Assembly (NCBI GenBank): GCA_021107975.1
Contig: JAIORT010000095.1
Coordinates: 1-5,498 of the forward strand
Direction: 5' to 3'
Source: Bacteroidales bacterium
GTDB taxonomy: Bacteria > Bacteroidota > Bacteroidia > Bacteroidales > JAADJA01
Length of the DNA stretch: 5,498 bases
Shown here: positions 1 to 5,498 of the stretch, in pieces
Layout: every line of letters starts with the position of its first letter
Numbering within the stretch: position 1 is the first letter of the stretch
The notes under the pieces: generated by a model
Seen by the model: the letters and a program-made list of their open reading frames with translations, nothing else
What the model was told of the DNA's origin: nothing
Databases searched by the model: none
Position numbers and translations under genes: made by a program

Positions 1-22
1 TTAAAAAATAAATACAAAATGT

Positions 23-43
23 TTTACAATTACAAATTGTAAA
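23..43. repeat. A/T-rich perfect hairpin (9-bp stem, 3-nt loop)
   Basis: TTTACAATT (23-31) and AATTGTAAA (35-43) are perfect reverse complements around the loop ACA. Read on the minus strand, the direction of the upstream transporter gene, the stem is followed by a T-rich stretch running to position 1. It could therefore contribute to transcription termination, but with only one G/C pair in the stem it would be weak. The role is inferred; the palindrome itself is directly visible. Confidence 0.5.
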
Positions 44-54
44 TGTCTGTTTTG

Positions 55-77
55 CATTTCAGTTGTAAACTGAAATG
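55..77. repeat. Perfect hairpin (10-bp stem, 3-nt loop)
   Basis: CATTTCAGTT (55-64) and AACTGAAATG (68-77) are exact reverse complements separated by GTA. This is the strongest simple hairpin in the region downstream of the ABC transporter gene. No T-run directly follows on either strand, so it is not a textbook intrinsic terminator. It could stabilise the 3' end of the transporter mRNA, bind a regulator as a dyad, or be part of a dispersed palindromic repeat. Confidence 0.55.
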
Positions 78-118
78 GGCTGAGTCCTTGCACATGAAAA
101 CCCTCGTCTGGGCTGAGT
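76..118. repeat. 10-bp direct repeat TGGGCTGAGT
   Basis: TGGGCTGAGT occurs at 76-85 and again at 109-118, a 33-bp offset. The first copy begins inside the right arm of the 55-77 hairpin. Both copies contain GGGCT, which is complementary to AGCCC at 139-143, so the two copies can pair with the same partner in mutually exclusive ways. The repeat is directly visible; any function is unknown. Confidence 0.45.
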
Positions 119-149
119 TTCGCTTTATATTAGGATTTAGCCCGGGTTT
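98..149 (-). terminator. Possible terminator-like stem after the ABC transporter gene
   Basis: In the minus-strand transcript, ten bases past the transporter stop codon, AAACCCGGGCT (149-139) can pair with AGCCC (114-110) and then GGGTTT (103-98). This gives an 11-bp G/C-rich stem interrupted by a 6-nt bulge on one side, with a loop of about 24 nt. Only four U residues follow the 3' arm, so this is an imperfect candidate for an intrinsic terminator. The plus-strand RNA of 106-147 can also fold into a 15-position stem if G-U pairs are allowed, so it may act in either direction or simply be a structured repeat. Confidence 0.3.
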
Positions 150-158
150 GGTATTTCG

Positions 159-1982
159 TTATTCAAAAGCCTGTAGATCGTATAATTTATGATAAGCACC
201 CTTTTTATCCAAGAGAACCTGATGTGTTCCTCTCTCAACTATTTCTCCTTTTTGTAATACAATAATTTCATCAGCATGAATAATGGTTGACAACCTGTGT
301 GCAATAACGATTGAGGTTCGGTTCGACATAACCTTGGCAAGAGCATCCTGAACCAGCCGTTCCGATTCCGTATCGAGCGAAGAGGTTGCTTCGTCGAGGA
401 TAAGTATCGGAGGGTTTCTTAAAACAGCTCTTGCTATACTTAATCTTTGCCGTTGCCCGCCTGAGAGCTTTGTTCCACTATCGCCAATATTCGATTGGTA
501 GCCCTCTTCCATATTAATTATAAATTCATGTGCATTGGCAATTTTTGCCGCTGTAATAACATCTTCTTCGGTAATATCCTCTTTCCCGAAAGCAATATTG
601 TTGAAAATGGTATCATTAAACAGGATAGGTTCCTGGGTAACAATTCCCATAAGGCTTCTTATATTATTTATATTATAATCTTTCAGTGAGATACCATCTA
701 CAAAGATATCACCTTTGGTCGTATCGTAAAAGCGTGGTAACAGGTCAACAAAAGTTGATTTTCCACCTCCCGATTGTCCAACAAGGGCAATTATTTTGCC
801 TTTTTGAATAGTACAATTAATATCGTTTAATACAAATTCATTTTGGTATTTAAAAAAAACGTTACGGTATTCTATTTCTTTTTCAAAAGATTTTATTGAT
901 ACAGCGTCAGCTTTTTCTTTAATCACTTCTTCTGCATCCAGGATTTCAAAAATCCTTTCGGCAGAGGCAATACCTTTTTGAATGCTGTAAAAACCGGTAG
1001 CGAAAGTCTTGGCAGGTGGAATGATCTGTGAAAATATAACGATATAAGTGATAAAGATGGCAGCCGTAATGGTTGGATTATCTGTCAATACTAATTTTCC
1101 TCCAAACCACAATACAATAATGATGACTACTGATGACAGGAATTCACTGAGCGGGGATGATAAATCTCTTGTCCGGTAGATTTTAATAAGAATTTTAGAA
1201 TATTTGTTGTTAAGGTTTAAAAATCTGCGGTTTGAAAAGTCGATAGCTGTAAAAGCTTTAATTATCCTTAAACCTGAAATCGTTTCCTCAATCACTGCCA
1301 TTAATCCTGCAAATTTTGCCTGTCCTATCTTCGAATCTTTTCGCAGGCTTCGTCCGATACGACCAATGATATAGCCTGTTATCGGCAAGAGAACTAATAC
1401 AAAAAGAGTCAGCTGCGGACTCATTACAAACAAAGTAATAAAATAAGCAATTACAGTAATAGGGTCCCTTACTATCATTTCAAGGTAATTCATAATTGAA
1501 TATTCTACTTCCTGGACATCAGTGGTGATGCGGGCTATAATGTCGCCTTTTTTTCGTGTGGAATAAAATGAAAGTGGAAGGATCAATATTTTTTTATAAA
1601 TATCGTTGCGAATGCCTTTCACTGCTCCAATGCGAACATTTGCCAGGAAAAACATAGATAGAAAACGAAAAAGATTTCTCAGGAAGAAAGTCCCCAATAA
1701 AAACAGGCAAATAAAAATCAATGCTTCAACTTTACCTTTTGATATAATGATCTGGCTGATCAAATAATTAAGATATTCCAGGGCTGATTCAGGACTATAA
1801 CTCAATTCGGGTTTAGTTTCGACAAGCTTTTCGATACCAAAAAGTAAATTAAGGAAAGGGATAAGCATGACAAAAGAAACCAGGGAAAAGACAATGACCG
1901 ATAAATTAAATATAACATTTAACAGCGCATACTTCCAGTAAGGTTTTACAAAAGCCAGTATCCTCAGGTATTTTTTAAACAT
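159..1982 (-). CDS. MsbA-type ABC exporter, fused permease and ATPase (half-transporter)
   Basis: A 607-residue inner-membrane half-transporter, expected to work as a homodimer exporting a lipid or other hydrophobic substrate with ATP. It has the MsbA/type IV exporter architecture: an N-terminal membrane domain (hydrophobic helices near residues 17-48, 87-110, 165-205 and 275-335) followed by a nucleotide-binding domain from about 365. Every ATPase motif is intact: A-loop Tyr379, Walker A GQSGGGKST (402-410), Q-loop Gln450, signature LSGGQ (506-510), Walker B ILILD (526-530) with catalytic Glu531, D-loop SSLD (534-537) and switch His562. Length is close to E. coli MsbA (582 residues), with a longer first periplasmic loop (about 49-86). 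The ATG start lies just before the first basic/hydrophobic segment. No Shine-Dalgarno sequence is visible, which is usual in Bacteroidota. The 364-bp gap upstream suggests its own promoter. The substrate cannot be told from sequence: lipid A precursor flipping is possible, but multidrug or lipid exporters share this layout. Confidence 0.93.
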   Translation of the reverse strand: MFKKYLRILAFVKPYWKYALLNVIFNLSVIVFSLVSFVMLIPFLNLLFGIEKLVETKPELSYSPESALEYLNYLISQIIISKGKVEALIFICLFLLGTFFLRNLFRFLSMFFLANVRIGAVKGIRNDIYKKILILPLSFYSTRKKGDIIARITTDVQEVEYSIMNYLEMIVRDPITVIAYFITLFVMSPQLTLFVLVLLPITGYIIGRIGRSLRKDSKIGQAKFAGLMAVIEETISGLRIIKAFTAIDFSNRRFLNLNNKYSKILIKIYRTRDLSSPLSEFLSSVVIIIVLWFGGKLVLTDNPTITAAIFITYIVIFSQIIPPAKTFATGFYSIQKGIASAERIFEILDAEEVIKEKADAVSIKSFEKEIEYRNVFFKYQNEFVLNDINCTIQKGKIIALVGQSGGGKSTFVDLLPRFYDTTKGDIFVDGISLKDYNINNIRSLMGIVTQEPILFNDTIFNNIAFGKEDITEEDVITAAKIANAHEFIINMEEGYQSNIGDSGTKLSGGQRQRLSIARAVLRNPPILILDEATSSLDTESERLVQDALAKVMSNRTSIVIAHRLSTIIHADEIIVLQKGEIVERGTHQVLLDKKGAYHKLYDLQAFE

Positions 1983-2085
1983 AGAAATAATTGTGAAATA
2001 AAATTTAAATATTAATATTGGTTAAGAGACAATTTAAATTTTGATAAATTATTTTTCGTATTATTTTGATTTTATCTTGTATGCG

Positions 2086-2160
2086 TTTGTGATATTTAGT
2101 GTTTTCGTGCTTTTGTGGCTGAAAATATTTGCCACAAAAACACTAAGACACACCAAAAAT
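2086..2160. repeat. Divergent CAC-octamer repeat palindrome
   Basis: TTTTGTGGC (2111-2119) and GCCACAAAA (2131-2139) form a perfect 9-bp stem around an 11-nt A/T-rich loop. Moving outward, both sides continue as degenerate octamers. The right side reads CCACAAAA, ACACTAAG, ACACACCA on the plus strand; the left side reads CCACAAAA, GCACGAAA, ACACTAAA on the minus strand. The pair is therefore two short octamer arrays facing away from a common centre. In addition, TTAGTGTTTT (2096-2105) is complementary to AAAACACTAA (2137-2146), giving an alternative register. From memory, similar CACAAAG-type strings are common in intergenic DNA of Bacteroidota and other environmental genomes. Function is unknown. 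Confidence 0.6.
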
Positions 2161-2193
2161 ATAAAAATCTATATAAATATAATTTTTAACAGT

Positions 2194-2214
2194 CTTTAAC
2201 AAATAACATATAAC
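2194..2214. repeat. Heptamer run ending in ATATAAC
   Basis: Three consecutive 7-mers, CTTTAAC, AAATAAC and ATATAAC, share the ending AAC in strict 7-bp phase. The last one is the outer end of the attC-like element. The same ATATAAC box starts a similar heptamer run at 4090-4110 on the other side of the exported-protein gene. The sharing suggests that both borders derive from the same repeat type. Confidence 0.5.
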
Positions 2215-2286
2215 GGTTTGCGCTAAGAATAGTGCGTGTTTTCATTGCACATTCTTGTCTGGTTACCGTTATGTTTATTATATGTT
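2205..2286 (-). other. attC-like imperfect palindrome (candidate cassette recombination site)
   Basis: ATAACGGT (2210-2217) pairs perfectly with ACCGTTAT (2265-2272). Inside lie unpaired spacers of 7 nt (2218-2224) and 8 nt (2257-2264). Next, AAGAAT (2225-2230) pairs with ATTCTT (2251-2256), A2231 is extrahelical, and GTGC (2232-2235) pairs with GCAC (2247-2250) around an 11-nt loop. Read on the minus strand, the ends are ACATAAC (2274-2268) and GTTATAT (2214-2208), each matching 6 of 7 positions of the integron R-box consensus RYYYAAC / GTTRRRY. Outer stem, unpaired spacer, inner stem with extrahelical base, then loop is the order known for attC sites. The element starts 72 bp past the stop of the minus-strand gene, where a cassette's attC belongs. 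An outer complementary pair, AACATATAA (2205-2213) and TTATATGTT (2278-2286), adds to the structure. The fold is visible; recombination activity is inferred. It could instead be a dispersed palindromic repeat or an RNA hairpin at the 3' end of the gene. Confidence 0.45.
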
Positions 2287-2330
2287 TTTTGTTTCATGTT
2301 TATCCTTTAGCCCACATTATTTTTAGCGCT

Positions 2331-2346
2331 TATTAGCACCAGTATT
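2331..2346. repeat. Left arm of imperfect inverted repeat bracketing the ORF
   Basis: The reverse complement of this segment, AATACTGGTGCTAATA, matches 4075-4090 (AATATTGGTGCCAACA) at 13 of 16 positions. This arm directly abuts the stop codon at 2347, and the partner lies 12 bp upstream of the start codon. The two arms enclose essentially only the coding region. The match is visible but short, and chance is possible in A/T-rich DNA. Confidence 0.35.
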
Positions 2347-4062
2347 TTAATTACTTTTTATTAAATATGTGAAATTGTCTCCTTCCTTTTTCAGTACACA
2401 ATTGTCCCAAAAATTTTCGTCATCTAAATTACCATAACTAAAATCCCACTTTGTTATAGTTGAAAGCTGTTCAATGATTTCTAAACCATAATGCCAGCTG
2501 TTATCTTTTAACTTTCTTGGTTTAAAATATTTCCATTCAAATATTTCCTCTGTTTCAGGAAATATAACGAAATACATAAGTTGTCTCTTGTCTTTACTGT
2601 TAATGATTTGAATTGGATTTAGAACTACAGATCTATCTTTAGGAAAAATGAGTGTAAATTTTTTATTCATTAGAATATATTCAAAAAATTCATCGGAATT
2701 CTCATAAATTAATTCCTCTAAAAATGGTTGAAGTATATACTTACTAACTTCTGTTTTGAATTTGTCTGCTTCTTCACTCAAATCATTTCTCATTTGGTCT
2801 GCAACAATTTTGTACATACCTATATAAGGTCTATTCATCCTTTCTTCCTTTTCCCAAATAGATTCTCCATACCTATTCCATTCAGGGTCTTTTGTTAAGT
2901 CCTCTATCTTTTCAAAAAAATAAGATTCCCAAAAATCAGGATTGAATTCAGTGGTGTTTTCTTTGAAAAAATTCCATCTTTGAAGATTATTAAAGAACTC
3001 CATTTTACCAGTTTCAAAATCGTCTGAATTAAAATATGTGACCTCATCTTTTTTGAAATACCAAATTGAATCATAGTTGATAGCAACAACCACATAAGCA
3101 TAGATTTTCGGAATATTTTCAAAGTAGTTTAAATCGTCATGGATGAAATGTACGCTTTCATCGTTTTTATCATTTAATTCCTGTTGGTTGGTAACTTGAT
3201 TGTATAAAGCAAAAAATCCAATAAATTTAGATTTTGAATCATCCATAAATCCGTGATAAAATTCTTTAGTTGAAATATTTTGTTCATTGTTTTCAATAAT
3301 TTTAATGATTTCATTTTCTGGTTTTTTTGGATAGTAAATTGAAAACAAGACTTCCTCACGTTCTTGAGTAAGATGTTTTATCCCTAAAATAGTTGGGTTA
3401 CGAGAAATGATGATTCCAATTATTTCATCAAGTGCTTGCGATAAGGAATTATTTATGGTGCACATCAGTGTGCTGTCTTCACATGAAAATTCAAATCCAG
3501 GATTCCTGTCATCCCCTTTAAATTCTTTTTCTATAACAATTTTTTCCTGATTGCTATCAAATAATTGAACTGTTATTGTTGTTCTTTTAGAACCATTTTC
3601 AAGACAGGAATTTACTTTTGGAAAATTTACAACATATTGCATTTTGCGTCCTTTTGCAATGGAGGATAATGTATTAATGTTTCCATCTGATTTTTCATTG
3701 ATGGCATAAATCATATGATTTTCAAATCCCTCAAAAAATCTGTACTGCAAATAATCAGCCGCAATTAATGGAATAATTGAATAAAAGGTCATGTTTTCTA
3801 AGAATTCAACTTTCTTATTGTACATGATTTTAATATTTTCTGCTCTATCCTCAATTTCTTTCAGATATTGCTCAGTTTCTTTAACTGCATATTTTCTGTT
3901 TCGTTTTAGTTGGGAATTATATTTTTGAATTTCTTTCTTTAAGCTTTCATCAGCAGTTGTTTCGTATGGGAATAATATTAGTATTGTTGGTTCGTATCCT
4001 TGTCCAATTGCTTTAAGGGTATAGACAAACAACAAAGTAACTATAAATATTATTTTAATCAT
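2347..4062 (-). CDS. Exported protein of unknown function
   Basis: I do not recognise this 571-residue protein. Residues 1-21 form a clear Sec signal peptide: a short basic start (MIK), a hydrophobic core, and a likely cleavage after AIG, before Gln21. There is no lipobox Cys, so the mature protein is probably periplasmic or secreted. Residues about 38-90 are charged and probably helical or coiled coil. Residues about 140-220 look like alternating strands and a helix, with Cys153, Cys194 and Cys201 that could form disulfides in the periplasm. Residues 300-420 are rich in aromatic and acidic residues, with many Trp and Phe. The C-terminal part (about 470-571) looks like a beta-rich domain ending without an anchor. 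The signal peptide and the lack of an earlier ATG before an in-frame break support the chosen start; no Shine-Dalgarno is visible. The gene seems more A/T-rich than its neighbours and is bordered by direct repeats and an attC-like site, suggesting acquisition. It is intact, with no frameshift. Confidence 0.82.
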   Translation of the reverse strand: MIKIIFIVTLLFVYTLKAIGQGYEPTILILFPYETTADESLKKEIQKYNSQLKRNRKYAVKETEQYLKEIEDRAENIKIMYNKKVEFLENMTFYSIIPLIAADYLQYRFFEGFENHMIYAINEKSDGNINTLSSIAKGRKMQYVVNFPKVNSCLENGSKRTTITVQLFDSNQEKIVIEKEFKGDDRNPGFEFSCEDSTLMCTINNSLSQALDEIIGIIISRNPTILGIKHLTQEREEVLFSIYYPKKPENEIIKIIENNEQNISTKEFYHGFMDDSKSKFIGFFALYNQVTNQQELNDKNDESVHFIHDDLNYFENIPKIYAYVVVAINYDSIWYFKKDEVTYFNSDDFETGKMEFFNNLQRWNFFKENTTEFNPDFWESYFFEKIEDLTKDPEWNRYGESIWEKEERMNRPYIGMYKIVADQMRNDLSEEADKFKTEVSKYILQPFLEELIYENSDEFFEYILMNKKFTLIFPKDRSVVLNPIQIINSKDKRQLMYFVIFPETEEIFEWKYFKPRKLKDNSWHYGLEIIEQLSTITKWDFSYGNLDDENFWDNCVLKKEGDNFTYLIKSN

Positions 4063-4074
4063 TTATTTCAAATT

Positions 4075-4090
4075 AATATTGGTGCCAACA
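4075..4090. repeat. Right arm of imperfect inverted repeat bracketing the ORF
   Basis: This is the partner of 2331-2346, with 13 of 16 positions complementary and a conserved TGGTGC core. It lies between the start codon of the exported-protein gene and the AACATATAAC direct repeat, and overlaps the latter by four bases. As a dyad half-site it could also be an operator, but no second half is present locally. Confidence 0.35.
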
Positions 4091-4120
4091 TATAACTAAT
4101 AACTAATAACATCTTATAAC
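4087..4120. repeat. Direct-repeat copy AACATATAAC plus TAATAAC heptamers
   Basis: AACATATAAC (4087-4096) is an exact copy, in the same orientation, of 2205-2214, placed 1882 bp away. It runs into TAATAAC (4097-4103), TAATAAC (4104-4110) and then ATCTTATAAC (4111-4120), a 7-bp phased tandem array with AAC at each end. Read on the minus strand, the copy is GTTATATGTT, the same R-box-like end as in the attC-like element. This sits upstream of the exported-protein gene and downstream of purB. No matching palindrome accompanies it on this side, as expected for insertion at a simple secondary site. Confidence 0.5.
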
Positions 4121-4144
4121 AATCCCTATCCGCACATCAATCAA

Positions 4145-5494
4145 TTACAACAGTTTTACTCCTGTATAGTTTTCCGGGGTGATATTCCGGAGTTCTTCTT
4201 TAACTTTTTCCGACACATTTAACTTATTAATAAACTCGCGTATTGATTCCCTGTTTATTTTTTTGCTTTTCCGGGTTAATTCCTTCAATTTTTCATAAGG
4301 CTTAGGATAACCTTCTCTTCGTAAAATTGTTTGAATTCCCTCAGCTACCACAGCCCAGTTGTCTTCAAGGTCTTGTTTTATTTTTTCTTCATTTAATATT
4401 AATTTATTCAATCCTTTTAGCAACATTTTATACGAAAGTAATGAATGTGCCACTGGCACACCTGTATTTCTCGACACTGTTGAATCGGTAAGGTCTCTCT
4501 GAAGTCTTGAAATTGGAAGTTTTCCTGACAAGTGATTAAACATTGCATTAGCAATACCGAGGTTTCCTTCTGAGTTTTCAAAATCTATCGGGTTTACCTT
4601 ATGCGGCATTGTAGATGACCCCACTTCTCCGGGCTTGATCTTTTGTTTGAAATAATCCATCGAAATATAAGTCCACATATCCCTGTCCAGATCTATCAGA
4701 ATGGTATTGATCCGCTTCACGCCATCAAAGAAAGCAGCGAGGTTATCATAGTGTTCTATTTGGGTTGTTATTTTCTGACGTTCCAGTCCGATGCTTTTTA
4801 TAAAATCATCAGCAAATTTTTTCCAGTCGATTTCGGGGTATGCTACATAATGAGCATTGAAATTACCGGTAGCGCCACCGAATTTTGCAGTAAAAGGGAC
4901 CGATTTTAAAAGTTTCATCTGCTGTTTAAGTCTTTCTGCAAAAACATAAATTTCTTTACCAAGTATAGTAGGAGAAGCGGGCTGTCCGTGCGTACGTGCA
5001 AGCATAGGAACGTTTTTCCACTCTTTAGACAGATTCGATAACTTGTTAATTACCTTATTTATTTGTGGAAATAAGCTGTCGTTACAAGCCAGTTTCAATG
5101 AGTATGGAACGGCGGTATTAGTGATATCCTGCGAGGTTAAACCAAAATGTAAAAACTCTTTGTATTCTGATAATCCTAATTTATCAAATTCTTTTTTCAG
5201 GTAATACTCAACCGCTTTTACATCGTGGTTGATAGTTTTTTCAATCTTTTTTACCTTTATGGCATCTTGAAAAGTAAAATTGCGGCAAACAGCTCGTAGG
5301 TCATCGAAACGGTTTTTATCGAAATTTTTTAATTGGGGTAGCGGTATATTGCAAAGTGCAATAAAGTATTCTATTTCCACAAAAATGCGGTAATTAATCA
5401 AGGCAGCCTCTGAGAAATAAAAAGAAAGACCCGCTAAATATTTCCTGTAACGTCCGTCAACAGGAGAAATTGCACTAACTGAACATAATTCCAT
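4145..5494 (-). CDS. purB: Adenylosuccinate lyase
   Basis: A cytosolic purine biosynthesis enzyme of the fumarase/aspartase superfamily, normally a homotetramer. It releases fumarate in two steps: SAICAR to AICAR in de novo synthesis, and adenylosuccinate to AMP. The 449 residues are close to E. coli PurB (456), and it clearly belongs to that subtype: the N-terminus MELxSxxAxSPVDGRY, NHDVKAVE (89-96), TSQDI (120-124), RTHGQPASPT (167-176), the superfamily signature loop SSTMPHKVNPIDFENSEGN (293-311), LQRDLTDSTVSRN (331-343) and PYEKLKELTR (399-408) are all present. His169 is the expected catalytic general acid/base partner, and the Ser293-Ser294 pair carries the catalytic serine. The ATG at 5494 aligns with the E. 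coli start, and only four bases lie upstream, so promoter and 5' context cannot be judged. No strong terminator hairpin is visible in the 82 bp after its stop; read-through into the exported-protein gene is possible. No damage or missing residue is apparent. Confidence 0.97.
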   Translation of the reverse strand: MELCSVSAISPVDGRYRKYLAGLSFYFSEAALINYRIFVEIEYFIALCNIPLPQLKNFDKNRFDDLRAVCRNFTFQDAIKVKKIEKTINHDVKAVEYYLKKEFDKLGLSEYKEFLHFGLTSQDITNTAVPYSLKLACNDSLFPQINKVINKLSNLSKEWKNVPMLARTHGQPASPTILGKEIYVFAERLKQQMKLLKSVPFTAKFGGATGNFNAHYVAYPEIDWKKFADDFIKSIGLERQKITTQIEHYDNLAAFFDGVKRINTILIDLDRDMWTYISMDYFKQKIKPGEVGSSTMPHKVNPIDFENSEGNLGIANAMFNHLSGKLPISRLQRDLTDSTVSRNTGVPVAHSLLSYKMLLKGLNKLILNEEKIKQDLEDNWAVVAEGIQTILRREGYPKPYEKLKELTRKSKKINRESIREFINKLNVSEKVKEELRNITPENYTGVKLL

Positions 5495-5498
5495 AGTA

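Larger units (their letters stand above)
1983..2346. other. 364-bp non-coding, repeat-rich gap
   Basis: I find no convincing gene here. Positions 1983-2085 are plain A/T-rich leader upstream of the ABC transporter, without a clear Bacteroidota-type promoter (-7 TAnnTTTG). Positions 2086-2160 hold a divergent octamer palindrome. Positions 2194-2214 hold a heptamer run, and 2205-2286 hold the attC-like element. Positions 2287-2346 are A/T-rich and end in one arm of an imperfect inverted repeat that abuts the stop codon of the exported protein gene. The density of repeats suggests a junction where DNA has been gained. Confidence 0.7.

Noticed and set aside
495..689. Plus-strand open frame of 64 codons
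   Set aside because: It lies antisense inside the conserved ATPase domain of the ABC transporter and has no coding character of its own.
2086..2160. Intrinsic terminator of the exported-protein gene
   Set aside because: It lies about 190 bp past the stop. Octamer repeats extend on both sides and no U-run follows the stem on the minus strand, so a repeat element fits better.
1983..2346. Insertion sequence or transposase remnant
   Set aside because: No open frame or decayed coding stretch resembling a transposase or integrase is visible in the gap or anywhere else in the window.
2904..3359. Two minus-strand open frames of 72 and 61 codons (2904-3122 and 3174-3359)
   Set aside because: Both overlap the exported-protein gene in another frame. 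The full-length frame has a signal peptide and no sign of frameshift, so these are shadows.
4069..4076. TTAATTTG on the minus strand as a Bacteroidota -7 box (TAnnTTTG) for the exported-protein gene
   Set aside because: It differs at the important second base, lies only about 6 bases from the start codon, and has no TTTG at the -33 spacing.
4087..4120. CRISPR array
   Set aside because: The repeats are 7 bp with no spacers; this is a simple tandem array.
4643..4909. Plus-strand open frame of 88 codons
   Set aside because: It is antisense to the most conserved part of purB, so the open frame is a by-product of that gene's codon constraints.

Overview
The window looks like a chromosomal segment from a Bacteroidota (Bacteroidetes) bacterium, probably uncultured or environmental. 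The evidence is low G+C, start codons with no Shine-Dalgarno sequence, a signal peptide ending just before a Gln, and intergenic DNA filled with short-period repeats (CAC-octamers and TAATAAC-heptamers) of a kind I associate with this phylum. The taxonomic call is an inference; no rRNA or other marker gene is present.

All three genes lie on the minus strand. Reading in their direction, from right to left, they are: (1) purB, adenylosuccinate lyase (5494-4145), complete and with all family motifs; (2) a 571-residue exported protein of unknown function (4062-2347); (3) a complete MsbA-type ABC exporter half-transporter (1982-159). The two outer genes are ordinary conserved housekeeping-type genes. 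I see no functional link between them, and the spacing (82 bp, then 364 bp) does not suggest a tight operon.

The unusual part is the middle gene and its borders. Just 3' of its stop, at 2208-2274, is an imperfect palindrome laid out like an integron attC site: an outer 8-bp stem with R-box-like ends, a 7/8-nt unpaired spacer, an inner 10-bp stem with one extrahelical base, and an 11-nt loop. The end of this element (AACATATAAC, 2205-2214) is repeated exactly and in the same orientation at 4087-4096, just 5' of the gene. The gene therefore sits in a 1882-bp unit with the geometry of a single-gene cassette. It also looks more A/T-rich than its neighbours, and an imperfect inverted repeat (13/16) brackets the ORF. 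No integrase or transposase is visible. The cassette reading is an inference that comparative data could test.

The 364-bp gap 1983-2346 holds, from left to right: A/T-rich leader of the transporter, a divergent CAC-octamer palindrome (about 2086-2160), a heptamer run (2194-2214), and the attC-like element. The first 158 bases, downstream of the transporter, hold two perfect hairpins, a 10-bp direct repeat and a G/C-rich stem that may serve as a terminator.
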